This document shows, one piece after another, positions 1-11,712 of a DNA stretch of 64,000 nt; the first letter of the stretch is position 1, and each line of letters begins with the position of its first letter. The notes beneath the pieces are model-generated. The model did not search any database, was not told where the DNA came from, and saw nothing but the letters and a program-made list of their open reading frames with translations. Origin of the DNA: Neopestalotiopsis rosae. Its lineage: Eukaryota; Ascomycota; Sordariomycetes; Amphisphaeriales; Sporocadaceae. A program made the position numbers and the translations under genes. The stretch spans positions 5,146,001 through 5,210,000 of the forward strand of contig JALGAS010000004.1 of NCBI GenBank assembly GCA_023078685.1, given 5' to 3'.

Positions 1-4
1 TAAG

Positions 5-3000
5 TGGTAGGTTTACTCGACGCCCCCTGCTGTTTCCATACTGACTCTAAAGGTTCCGAAGAAATTTCTAAAACACAGGGTATTGCACATCTGCAAAAGG
101 ATGTGCTTGAGGACATATTATCACACAGTTCACAGGAAGCTCGGTCATCAGCCGTCTCCATCCTGATTGCTTCGCCATCGAGCACGAAACCTTACTCAAT
201 TGCATCCCTGGAATTGCTTCGAAAGCATCTTCCCGCATTCTATTCGGACGGCGATGCCAAGTTCCGCTATGATGTCTTGGGATACTCGAGGAACATGATA
301 TCCAGAGTCCAAGGCGCTATCAGCGGTTTGGCCAAGGAGCTGGAACGTCTCGAGAAGAAAGCGAAAAAGAACAATACCGAAGATCCTGAGAAGCTCAAGC
401 ACCTTTTGCAATTACACGACGACTTCCTGGGCTGGTACTTCAACTTTCTAAAGAATGAATTGATCCCCACCGCTTCGTACCAAAGACACATAACATCGCT
501 GAGAGCCATGGAGTTTGTCCTCAAATCAGAGTCGCGCGGCAGCCAGAACGGATCGAATGAAAAATGGCTGGGGTCACAGCTTGTCGACAGTGCTTGGTTG
601 AGGTCCGTGCTCGATCTCATTATGGACCCTTTTGATGATGTGAGAGAGACTGCGACAAGTCTATTGGTTTTGCTCTCTACGAGATACTCGGAGAACTCAG
701 CCCCGTCAATTACGAGGCCCATGCTGCAAGAGTTGGAAGAGTTTTGCACGCGCGCCAGTGCACTCGCCAGCAAGACCTCGCGTGCGGACCATTCAGATGG
801 AGTGGCCAGATCATACGAGGTTCTTTGCCAATGGACAAAGTCCAAGGATGGAAAAGTGGCGATTGCCGCCCGGATCCTCGCAGACATTGAGCTGAGACTG
901 GCTGCTGCTGAATCAGACTTGGCTTCTGCCGTCCTGGATGCGCCGATTCACGGTGGCTTTGCTGCGCTCAGGTACGATTCGGTCACTACAACTTGTTTGC
1001 TTGAACCCATTACTGACTAATCATGTAGATATGTATGGCAATCATTGTCGAGCACAGACTATCCAGCAGATGAGATCATTCTGTTGGAGACTCTACAAGC
1101 ACGCGCCATTAGTAGCTGCCAGAGGATATGGCAGGCAGTCCGACTCGTGCTCTGCGACGACTCCCCAGAGGGCCATTTGCCAGAGGAATTGGAAGAAGTC
1201 GATCAGCTTGACACCAAAGACCTGCTGAGCTACAGCTTCCGGGCAATTCATGAGTCGAGGTGAGAAACTTCACCAGATGAATTCATACTTGTCACTGACC
1301 ATTTGAAATAGTCATCTGCTGCGGGTCATTGCCAGCAATATCCGGGTCAAGAAAACTGGCCACATTCGGCCTTCAAGCCAAGAGTTTGAAATAATTGGAA
1401 ACTTGACTTTTGAGCAATTGTCCAACCTCAGACACCGCGGTGCTTTCACTACAGTGACCCAAACCTTTACGAGCTGTTGCCAGCTTGTCAAGTACTCTGT
1501 CTCTTCATCTGAGGCTGACAACTCTCTGTTGAAAGTGTGGTATCAGGTAGGATTTATCCAAGCACCTTGACAAAGCTCTTTACTGATGAAAATGACAAAA
1601 TAGGGTGCACTCGATTGCATTCACACTCAAGCATCAACAACGAGAAGATCAGCTGGTATCCCTGCCCTGATCGTTGGCATACTAGCATCTAATTCCGAGG
1701 AGCCCTCGTTTGATGCCGTTATGCACCAACTGCAGGACATTGCTCAAAAGCCTGCACGCGTCTCCGAGACGGACGGTTCCAACTTGCCCCAGGTGCACGC
1801 GACCAACTGCATCAAGGATATATTCAAGAGTTCCATGCTGAGCAGACGCGCCGAGCCGTACTTGACCGACTGTCTTCAACTGGCCGCCAACAGTCTGAGG
1901 TCCGAAGTGTGAGTTTGCCAGAAAACGCATTGACAATGAGCATTTAAACTAACCCATCGTCCTAGTTGGGCTATCCGTAACTGCGGACTCATTCTGCTAA
2001 GAAGTCTAATAGACTGTCTCTTCGGAACCAGCGAAAGCAAAGTGTTGATGGAGGCGGGTTGGGACGGCCGATCGACCAGAGTAGCCTGGCACAAGTACAA
2101 GTCCCTGCCAAAGCTTCTGGTCAGCCTTTTAAAATCCGGCCAAGCCACGACAAGTGTGTCAAAGGAGATTGCCACAGCCGAATCAGTCTTTCCGGCACTG
2201 GACATTATTCGGCGAGCCGGGCCACCAGAAGAGTTCAAGGACGAGCTGTACGGCATCGTGGCGTGGTACCTCGGCAGCCATATTTGGCACGTCCGGGAGA
2301 TTGCCGCCCGTACACTATGTTCCTTTTTGCTGCATGCGAATTGGTTCGGCCAGGTTCAGACGCTGCTGGTGACTTCTCAATCGTCGGCCAACAAGCTGCA
2401 CGGAGCACTGCTAACGTTCAAGTTTCTGCTTGAGCGACTTTTGGATACCATGCCAGATCAATTGCTAAGTAAGTCAAACTCGTAAACGATTCATGACCAC
2501 GGACTGACCCCTTCCAAAGAGCATTATCCAGGAGATCTATTCGACCTTGTCGAGAGCATCTCCAGCATGCCTGGCAGCTTTGCAACCTGTGCCGAAGTAC
2601 GCGCCGTATACTTTGAGATCATCAGCTTCCTGAACGGACTGGCGAGCAACCCGTACGTCAGCGATCCCGTCATGCTAGAGTTCAACGACGCATCATCGCC
2701 CCCGTCTTCGACCAACGCGAGCAGCATGCGCCGCTGCTCAGCTCTCGAGGAAGCCAAAGAGGCCCAGGCTTCCGCAGCGTCCGAGATGGAGCGCATCATC
2801 ATCAACACGCCGACGGACCAACTCGCCAACTTTGACATTGGGGCCCTGCTCGAGAGCGACGTCAACGCGGCCTGCGACGCCCTGGAGACATTACTGTCAT
2901 ATGTCGAGGGTTCGGGAAGCAAGTCCCTGTTCACCACCTCGGCCTCGTCCCGGATCATCCAGATTTGCATCACCACAGTGTACGAAACCCACGTGCCGAA

Positions 3001-4212
3001 GCCGCGGGCCCTGGCCCTGTACATCCTTGCCCATGTGCTCGACGGCCTGCTGGTACAACAAGAACAACAAAAATATGACGCCAAGGCCGCTCTTCCGGAC
3101 GCGAACCGTCTGATCTCGCTGTGGAAGGTGTTGCAGACCAAAACCCTCAACCCGGGTCTGGCGGATGCCATTATCCGCGTCAGCGGACCTCTGGTCCGAG
3201 CCATCATTGTCCAAGGCTCCGCAGAGGGATCCGACGGGGACATTGAGAAATGGTTCACGTCATGGGGCGCCATGATGAGGAGCGCCGGTTCCGTTGATAA
3301 CGTAAGTAGCAGTCATATCTTCTTCGGCTCTATCAGCTTCATTTGGCTTTGCTAACAAATAATACCCAGGGCTTCGACACGCGCATGTCGGGCATCCAGG
3401 CCATCCAGTCCTTTACAGCCTCAAGCATTAGTAGCAGCACCACCACCACAACGACGACATTCACCCCGCCGCTCACGTCGCCAGTCAATCTGCCCTGGCT
3501 CCTGGCCCTCTACGACTACCTCAACGACGACGACGAAGAGATCCGCGACGCCGCCGCGACGGCCGCCGCACCCGTCCTCGGCAAACCCTGCGTCTCCATC
3601 GAAGCCGGCGCGCGGCTCCTGACGCTCCTGTCGGAAATGTACGGCGCCGAGGAGGAGTCATTCCGCCTCCACGCCGCCTGCCGCCTCGTGGGACAACAAC
3701 ACCACCAAGGAGAAGCAGCAGAATGGACGCCCGCCGATACCCAGCTCGCGCGCGCCCTGCGCTTCGACGACGCCCTCTTCGTCGTCGAGGAGCAGAACCT
3801 GTACGTGGACGAGGTGCGCGAGGCGACGCGCTGGCGGGACGCCCTGTTTTCTTCTTCTCCGCCCGACTTCACCACCACTACCTCGTCGAATCAACGTGCT
3901 CTACTGACCCAATGGACCACGGCCGGTCTTCGCACCCTCTCACGCATCGCGGCCGCCGGCGCCGCCGAGGAACAAGAACAGCGGGAAGGAGAAGGAGGAG
4001 GAGGAGGAGGAGGAGGAGGCGACGACGGCGTCTTGGGCTGGACTTCCAAGCCCGAGGTCTTTGCCATTTGTGCGCGCATCGCCATTGCGGGCGCCGCGCT
4101 CTCCTCGTCCGGGAGCGGCGACGAGGGGGTTCGCCAGGAGCTCCAGGCGTTTGTGGAACTGGGCCGCAAGACGCGGGTTCATGGTCTGTTGCTGCAAATG
4201 TGTGAGGTCTGA
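5..4212 (+). CDS. TRM732: THADA/Trm732-like tRNA 2'-O-methylation partner, DUF2428 (3' part)
   Basis: A large HEAT-like alpha-helical protein of the THADA/Trm732 family. In yeast Trm732 partners the methyltransferase Trm7 for 2'-O-methylation of tRNA position 32. The first bases (TAAG at 1-4, or TAG at 8-10) look like the end of an intron, so the exon start is approximate and the 5' half of the gene lies outside the window. Six introns with good signals rejoin one frame: 972-1028, 1260-1311, 1547-1603, 1909-1965, 2469-2519 and 3302-3369. The exon at 1966-2468 opens with WAIRNCGLILLRSLI, the hallmark of the DUF2428 core, and helical repeats follow. The last exon (3370-4212) carries low-complexity inserts: a Thr/Ser run near 3430 and a run of nine glycines near 4000. 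The stop at 4212 faces the convergent DUF3074 gene across 552 bp. The family call is firm; assignment to Trm732 itself rests on family knowledge. Confidence 0.88.
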
Positions 4213-4764
4213 GAGGGCAGGGGTGTTAAAAGGTAGAACCAATGAATTGAACTAAAAGTCGTTTGAGTTTCCAGTCTTTGATATATCTCCGTTTCCAGTT
4301 TATGCTTGATCACCTGAAGTGGCATGAAATCACGGCAACTTGCACAGGAATATGGATAATTCATCGATTCAACAGCCTTCAGTCCAATTTTCCATGATCA
4401 TGGTCTCATGGACGAAGACAGTAGGTATAGCAAATACTAGCCAAGGTGGGTATAGGAAAAAGCATAATAATGGTGGTTTTGTACTCGACAACAATATGCT
4501 GATCGAGTGAACATGCTCTGTTGCACCTCATGCAACACTTCTCCTGTGGCGATCATGGTCTTCTCTATCTTCAAGCATTGCAATGAACCCCTTCTTCAAG
4601 AGGCCTCTCATGCCCTCTCCACTTCCTGCTCTTTTGTCACGGTGTCCGGGAGAGGCTGTGTGACTCCGAAAATTGCCCATGCCATGGACGAGTCTGTCCC
4701 TTGGGACCCGGGAGTTATACATGCTTTCGCCGTCATCTTGTGCGATCAAGTCAGCCCCCGACAA
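4213..4764. other. Intergenic, convergent 3' flanks
   Basis: This is the space between the stops of the THADA-like gene (+) and the DUF3074 gene (-). It presumably holds both 3' UTRs. An open frame across 4507-4965 runs into the antisense of the DUF3074 gene and looks like a shadow. I see no RNA gene or repeat. Confidence 0.6.
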
Positions 4765-6931
4765 CTAGTCGGCCGCCTTTCTCACACTCTTGAAGCTATC
4801 CGTTCTCCTGATTGTGTCGAGCACATCTGGAGAACTCTTCTTGCCCAGCTTTGCTACCAAGAGCGTATTTTGTCCCTGGAGCTCGCCAACTTGTTCTGTG
4901 AGCACTTCAATTTGTTTCAGTGCCACATCCCTCTCGGCCTTGACCTTTTCGAGTTCCATGGCTAGATTCTGCCGAGTCTCCTTTTCGGCTTGTTTCCTTC
5001 GCTTCTCTTCGGCCTTGCGCTGCTCATTGGCTCGCTTCTCCTCCAGTCGCTTGAGTTCGCGCTTATACCTCTCTTCTTGCTTCTGGATCTCGCGATCGTG
5101 CTTCTCCTTAAGTTTTGCGACTGCCGCCTCATCGCTCTTTGCGTCGCTGTCCTTTTTGGAAAGTGCCCGTTCCCTAGCGCGCGCAATCTTTTCGTCGGCC
5201 TTGCGCTTCTTTTCCTCGAGCTTCCTCAGCTCCTTTTCGTGTTGCGACGGTTTTCCAGTCGCCGACTCGGATGAGTGATTTGATTGCGCCTCACCGTCTC
5301 GACCAGCCGAGACCACTGGTGAAAGAGCATCATTGCTGTCAGTCTTGGCAAGCTTGCTATCTGCATCCACGTCGGACTCGACGCTATGGAAGCTTTGTAC
5401 CGACGACGTGTCATCCTCTATTGTGTCCGCGTCAGATAGATCGGACTCGGTATCACCACCTTTTGCGGATCCTAGAGGGTTGGGCAAGCCGTTGGGCAGG
5501 CGCGCAGCGACGGCCCCAAGTGCCTCGGCGATCATACCATAGAAGCCACCCGGTCTTGGGCCCTCCTCCTCGTCCTCGTCGTTTTCGTCCGGTTGTACCA
5601 ATGCTGGCTTTGCGGTCGGGTCTTTCGAGCTTTTGGAAACAAGGTTGGAAGTAACGCCAGACGTTGCTTTTTGTTGCGGTTCGGATGTCGGTGTGTCGTC
5701 TGTAGCGGCGTCTTGACCCAAGACAGCCTTTTTAGAACCTTCAGACTTTCGCGTCTGAACCCATTTCATAAACTTCTCGGCGTCGCCCGCTATACCGGCA
5801 GGCGTACCCTTTTCAACCATAAATCTCGGCACGCTGCCACCGGGGTCGCTTCTCGTGACCATAAGCCACTCCACCAATGTATCCACATTCTCGTCATCGT
5901 CCTCGTCTGCTTCGGTTCCAGCGAATGCGATAGTCTTGCCTCGCTTGCGTCCTTCAGTGTCTCCAGTGTCAGAGACGGAGCTGGTCATGGCGGCATTGCG
6001 AGCTGAGCGCGCCAGGGCCTCTTTATTCGACTTTTCGATAGCTTCTCTCCTGGCTTCCGATTGTTCTTCGTGGCTGAGATCAATGGACGATCGCACCTTT
6101 CTCAATGGCTTCTCGACCTTGATTTCCCGGATGAATTCGACTGATTCATATTGACCGCGTATATAGCCATTTCTGGGCGCACATTCCGGGTGTATGCAAG
6201 GCTTGGATACCAACATGTAATAACGGGGTTTGGCCAGACCTTGCTGTACAGGAGGATCGATGGCGGAGTCGGAGCTCAAGAGTAGGGTTACGAAATCTCT
6301 AGGCGTTGTTGGTCCGGGGAATTGGGCGGAAAGTTGATACACTGAGATGGTCCATAGTCAGTACCCAAAATGGCCAAGAAGACATGGAAGATTACATACC
6401 TTCCATTTTCCCACACCCGTCCACCGTGATATCGACTACCTTCTTATCGGCGCCAATACCACGAATCTTGCCCTCGCCTGGTCCGCCCTGCACCTTTAAG
6501 CTCTCTGCGAACTCGGCCTGCATGCCAAGCTTCCACTGGTCAAAGGGCAGACCCTCGTGTACGCTGCGGCGGGCGAACCAGGCGCCCTTCTTGTCCTTGG
6601 ACGACAGCTTGTAGACGTCGACCCCGAGCGGGTTCTCGCGCGGGTTGACCTGGACCTCTTTCCATTCCTTGCGCAGGTGCTCGGCCTTTTCCGATGTCAC
6701 TGGCGCCCGCGCGGGCAGCTTTGGGCCGGCCGGGTCGGTGCTCGAGCGCGGACGTCCTCCTGTGCCTGTCGACTTGGACGCGGACGGTAAACTTGTCGAT
6801 ACGGGAATAGAGTCGATTAGACATTGCGCCTCGACAAAAGTATCGGTCAAAAAGGTCTTTAGGTCGTCTTGGTTAATGCTGTCCCATTCAATGGGCGCGA
6901 GCGCCTTGAAGACATCGTGGTGGTTCGTCAT
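4765..6931 (-). CDS. DUF3074 (START-like) protein with C-terminal coiled coil
   Basis: Two exons, 6931-6400 and 6341-4765, flank a 58-nt intron (6342-6399) and give 702 aa. The N-terminal part opens with the conserved stretch around FKALAPIEWDSI. Together with the block after the intron (QFPGPTTPRDFVTLLLSSD and the following strands) it matches fungal DUF3074, a member of the START/Bet v 1-like lipid-binding fold, roughly residues 75-310. After that come an acidic, disordered middle with DEDEEEG-type runs and a strongly charged K/E/R coiled coil at about residues 545-685. Known members are uncharacterised; lipid binding is inferred from the fold. The ATG at 6931 is the only one upstream of the conserved N-terminus. 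The 1.9-kb region upstream carries no other gene, so the promoter can be long. Confidence 0.88.
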
Positions 6932-8640
6932 GGTTGGGCAGATCAGACCCCGCGAGATCTTTGCTCCGTTTGGTTCGTCAAGGTAAATGTATTTCTTTGT
7001 ATGCAGGGTACTGTCGCGTGAGGTGTACTCGAGCTTGGTGGGGCAAGAAAGGCGCAGTCTTCCAAAGTATAAACTCTAGAAGGGATTCGACGGATATGTT
7101 GTAGTCTCAAGGATCATGCCAAGGATCACTCCGATATATGTAGCTGGGTTGGTTATTTTGAGGACAAAGAAATGGTATCAAACGGTAGAATAATGAGTGA
7201 TTAGGTCAGGTAGGCAGGTAGGCAGGCAGGCATGTATGTAAGGCGAGGTGATGTATTATTGTGTAATGTAGTAGTAGTAGTAAGTCAGATTGGCTTCCGT
7301 AGGTGCAGAAGCATGTGGGAAGGTTAGGTGATAAACCTGGTTTCTGGATCTGTACTTGTAATGACAGCAGCGAAATACCATGGAATCGTCTAGACCGGAA
7401 AGTCGGAATTGGGTAGCGAGACAAACGAGGGAAAAAAAGACGTTGGCATGTCTCTCTTCTTTTTTCTTCCAAGACCTGTTTCACGGACCAGGTCAGGTTA
7501 TTCGCCGTTTTTTCCTTTCCTCGTTTCGCGTTGTTCGGGTTCGGCTTGTACTCAGCCTTTTTAGTGGCTTACGAATAGCTTAGGCGTTGCCCGTATTGGC
7601 GCGTACTTCTTTTGCTGATCCTCCTGAGCTTTTGGCTGGAGCTCGAACGGGCGACTCGGTTTTGGTTAGTTAACATCAATCAATTTAGCGGTTGGGTGGA
7701 GTTTGGAGGGGCATTTCTCTCGGGGCCGGGATCCTCTGGCGTTCACTGACTTCCAGCCCAGGGCGGTTTGGCGGGTTTGTCCTTTGGTCCCTTGTCCGCG
7801 ACCAATTTGACGTCATTTTTCGCATATCTCTAAGCGATTAACTCCTGGGCACCCCAACGACGTCAATTTGATTCAACCATCCCGGTCAATGCGGAGAAGA
7901 AGTCCCGGCTTTCTGTCCATTCACCATTTCATATTAATTGTTTTTGGCTCGCTTCACACTATTTAACTGGTACATTTTCTCGACTCCTGCTGCTGCTGCT
8001 GCAAGGGACTCTATATAGTGTAGTGTACCCCAGAGTCTAATACGACTCAAGTTCCCTCATATTACCAAGCTGGGATTGATTCACGCTGTTCTTGGCTGTT
8101 GCTTCTGAACCTTTGATCCCTGTGCAGCATGTAGTCAAATCAAGGTTTATATCATACAACACTACTTCTCTTTTGAATTCGTCCTTCACTTCATCATCTC
8201 CCGAGCCGAGGTGAAGTCCGTGCCAGGCACATGACACTCTACCACAGCACCCGTCGTGGCCAAGACCCTTTGATGATCTCATGATTCCTTCATTGCCATT
8301 GTTAATCAACAAGCAAGGGAAAGCCTTAGTATTCCCATTCATGGCCGGGTTATCCGGGGTGCTGGTAGGACTCGGGACTAGATGGTCTGTCCGATATAGT
8401 CAAGTAACGGCGTTTTCTTAGCTCCGTCTTGACAGAAAGCTTTTCTATCTTTCAACCTTTCTTGGACTTTTGACGTGCCGCATTTGGTCATGGACGTTCC
8501 CCAAGCAGCATAGTTTGGCATGCAGACAGACGGCACTACGATTAGCCACCCGCAAGACTGACATATCCTCGAGTGGAAGCGCTTGAAGTCATGATCTCAA
8601 TCCGACTAAAACTGAATTAGCAAATGTCACAGCACGCCTC
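6932..8640. other. Upstream region of the DUF3074 gene, gene-free
   Basis: There are TAGG/CAGG tetranucleotide repeats near 7206-7235 and a short CTG repeat at 7988-8002. The 7430-7560 stretch is rich in A/T homopolymers. I see no supportable gene. A 101-codon minus-strand frame at 8037-8342 has no recognisable domain. Confidence 0.5.
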
Positions 8641-8806
8641 GTTATTATAACGTTGCCTTTTTATTTCCTGCCTTTTTTTTTATTAAATCATTATAATTAA
8701 AAAAGAAAAGATTTACGTATAACGTTTGGCTTTACTTAAATTTATAAATATATCTATTATTTCAAAATAAATAACTACTGTAATTCATGTAATATTATAT
8801 TATAGA
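8641..8806. repeat. AT-rich block, possible RIP-degraded repeat relic
   Basis: About 165 bp consisting almost entirely of A and T, with runs such as nine T in a row and TATTAAATCATTATAATTAA. It contrasts sharply with the roughly 50% GC flanks. It lies just downstream of the carboxylesterase stop at 8861. AT-rich islands of this kind in ascomycetes are usually the remains of transposons mutated by repeat-induced point mutation. No coding remnant or terminal repeat is readable, so the origin is inferred. Confidence 0.5.
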
Positions 8807-8860
8807 ATGGGGCACTAATCTCCTGTCCTACAGCCCTTTGCGTGTGGACCAGGAGCTCAA

Positions 8861-10794
8861 CTACATGCGCTTTTTGGAGGAACATTTCGAGCCTCCCACA
8901 GTGATGTTTGTAGCACAATTTGCATCAGGCCAAGATACATCGACACCCCCTAATCCAGCAAAGACGGCATCCCAAAACTCACACTCGGAGAAATCCAGCT
9001 GCGCAACCTCGGCCGCGTCCTGGATCCAGAGCCCGCGGGTCTGACAGCCGTCAAAGAGCGGCCAGGACTGCTCGGCGGTAACGGGACTCCCGCGCGCCGC
9101 CATGGCCGTCCACGCTGCCGTCAGCGTGTCGCTCAGGGCGGACTCTGCGGCCGTGGCGTTGCAGCTGCCGTTTCCAAAGGGTTGGTTGACGAGGCTCCCA
9201 AAGACAAAGGGCAGCTCGGCCGTGTGCGTGGAGAGGAAGAAACCCGCCAGCTCCGGCGCGGGGAATTCCGTGCCCGACTCCCATAGCCACGGGCAGCTCG
9301 GGGTGTGGTTGAAGCGGTAGGCGTACGCGGGCGTCCCGGCGGCTTCGGCGGCGCGGAGGGCTTTGTAGGTGCTACAGGTGTAGCTGGATTGGGTTACAAT
9401 GTGGGTTATGGCTGCCACCACGGATTCAGTGGTGGTCAAGTCGGAGCTTTCAAACAGTGACAGCGGGTATTGCTGGCTTATGGCGGTGCTGGCGAGACCC
9501 CATTGGGCGAGAAACGAGGTGTAGTTGTCCTCAGTCAGAGGCTGGTCGCTGGTGAGATAGACTGGGAGAACGAATAGTGTCGCGTCAAATTCGTCTTTGA
9601 TTGAAATTAATGTCAGCTCCTATCATATATGCTCATCCCTGCAGAAGAAGAAATACTGACTTGATCCTGCAATAATGGGCACTTGAGATCCAACTTCCAA
9701 AGGCTGCTGCTTGATGATTTCGCCGTCGAGAACAGCGCTGCTCAAGCTCGTGGTATTAGGCGTGTTGACGGCAAAGTCGGCACCGACGCTCAATCCGTTC
9801 CCAAATCCAGGAGCCAGCGCGGGCGTGCTTTTGAATGCAACGAGGAGTTCGTTAACAGATTTGGATTGCAGGCACGTAAGCTGGAATCAAAACATACGGT
9901 ATTAGTAAAAGTACAGACGTTGATATGTTAAACGGCGGAAACTATAACTCACGTCATTTATGCTGCAGTTCAACGTCTCAGCGAAACTGGAGCCGCTCAG
10001 CTGTGCAATGTCATACGGGACGACATCTTGGCCACCTCCCGACTCGAGGATGGCGGCCGAGATGAGCGATTTGGCTTGTGGTAGGGTGGACACGACGAAG
10101 ACATCGTCGGCTCCAGCGCTCTGGCCGAACAACAAGATCTGAGACGGGTTTCCCCCGAAGCTGGCAACGTTTTCCTTGACCCAGGCTAGAGCCGCAAGGT
10201 AATCTTGAATTGCCATGTTTCCACGAACACCGGCACTGTCGAGGGCTAGGAAACCAAGCGGGCCGAGACGGTAATTAAATGTCACGACGATGGCATCGGT
10301 GGCAAGACTGCAGGCATCGTACAGAGGGTAAGAAGCCGCACCTCCAACATTGCCGCCACCATACGCCCAGACCTTGACAGGGAGGGAAGAACAATTTGTC
10401 GTCTCTGGGGGAATGTATACATTGAGATATAAGCTGCGGCCGTTAATCTGCCCATTCATGTCCATAAGAAGGATCATGATGCTCACCAATCTTCAGAAGG
10501 CGTTGGATTCTCAACGTCGAACTCGGAACCCCATTGAATGCAAGGAGCTGCCACTTGAGAGGCATCAAAAACATCTCCGAGTTGAGAAGCATTCGGCGAT
10601 AGAAGCTGAGGGGGCATGAAACGCAGTTCGTCCGTGGGAGGCTGCGCATAGGGAATTCCTAAGAAGGAGGTCGCCAGTGAAGTACTGCATGTTCGTCCAC
10701 GTATGGCACCGGTGGACAGCTGGACAATACGGTCGTTCTGGGCTAGCACGCCGCCTATGGCCGTGAGATTTGCTATCGTGTTTTTGAAATACAT
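8861..10794 (-). CDS. Secreted type-B carboxylesterase/lipase
   Basis: Four exons (10794-10487, 10433-9953, 9880-9661, 9594-8861) give 580 aa; introns are 53, 72 and 66 nt. The splice at 10434-10486 restores the family hallmark SEDCLYLNV at about residues 100-108. An oxyanion-hole block YGGGNVGG (127-134) and the nucleophile elbow GQSAG, with Ser at about 208, follow. The acid segment around AGSNEFDATLF and the histidine in THTAELPFVFG complete the esterase/lipase triad. The first 18 residues are hydrophobic and end in VLA-Q, which fits a signal peptide. Several NxS/T sites also fit secretion. Met at 10794 was chosen because it gives that signal peptide and lies about 90 nt below a TATA box. 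The substrate cannot be told. A Zn2Cys6 regulator lies directly upstream on the same strand. Confidence 0.92.
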
Positions 10795-11712
10795 CACAGG
10801 TATTAATGCAAGGGAATGAAATGATTGTATAGACGGAACAGCCAAGACGAAAATTCTTGGACCACAAGAGAGGTACCGCTTGGATTTATATAAATTTCTT
10901 CGCATCAAAATACAAAAGCGCAAGTCCGTGAGCCGCGACGCTGCTCCTTCGTTATTCCTTCATTGATAGTGGTTGTAAGCTGGTGGCGGCAAGCTATACC
11001 AATATTCATGGGCGCAAAAAGCATCCGATTCGTCAACGTGGACAATAAGCCCAAAGCAGTGTCCATTAAAGGGCCCTCATCTCTCAAAATGCTTCTGAAA
11101 TAGGTCTAGAGCATCTGGCATGGCGCTATTATACTGGCTCACTACATAGTACGACGGTACAGTGGCTTAGAATAACTTGCTGGGGCCCTAGTCTGCATGG
11201 AGCTTCTAACCTAGTGCGGAGGCATTTTGAGAGATGGAGGATCTAATCTAAAATCGTCGTGGCAGAGCTATGTAGGCAGATATTGGGGAATTCTCTCTGT
11301 TTCTTTTCTTGTCATGAGATTATGAAAGCTACCACCAAGAAGGACATGTGAGTGCCCACGTAGCCGGATTCACATTATTTACGTCTCGTCAGTTCATACC
11401 GATACGATCCTTGTGCCCGTACGTAATGTACTTCATACATGCTTGAAAGATAATCCATTCTGCAAATCGTTTTGGCATTTCGTATGCTAGCAGTATCTTT
11501 ATCGGGATACTTCCATACGTGATACATTTCACGAACTCGTGTTGTGATCATATTGCTGAAACTTTACGTGACAGGATGTTCCTCTTTCCCTAAATTAAAG
11601 CGAGCCTTTTTCGTCTTGTGATTAGTGTAAAGGGCATTATCATACAGACTTGATCGCGTCTTCTCGCAGTATTGTACACCCAATCTCTCTATGGAACTGA
11701 TATATGAGTAGG
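10795..11712. other. Intergenic, promoter of the carboxylesterase and 3' flank of the regulator
   Basis: About 0.9 kb without a supportable gene. Apart from the TATA element near its left end I see no clear structure. Confidence 0.5.
10885..10894 (-). promoter_or_regulatory. TATA box of the carboxylesterase gene
   Basis: TTTATATAAA, a palindromic TATA element, lies 91-100 nt upstream of the chosen start codon. The distance suits a 5' UTR of roughly 60 nt. This is a motif call only. Confidence 0.55.

Noticed and set aside
8037..8342. 101-codon minus-strand frame with several cysteines
   Set aside because: It has no signal peptide, domain or intron context and lies in a long promoter region.
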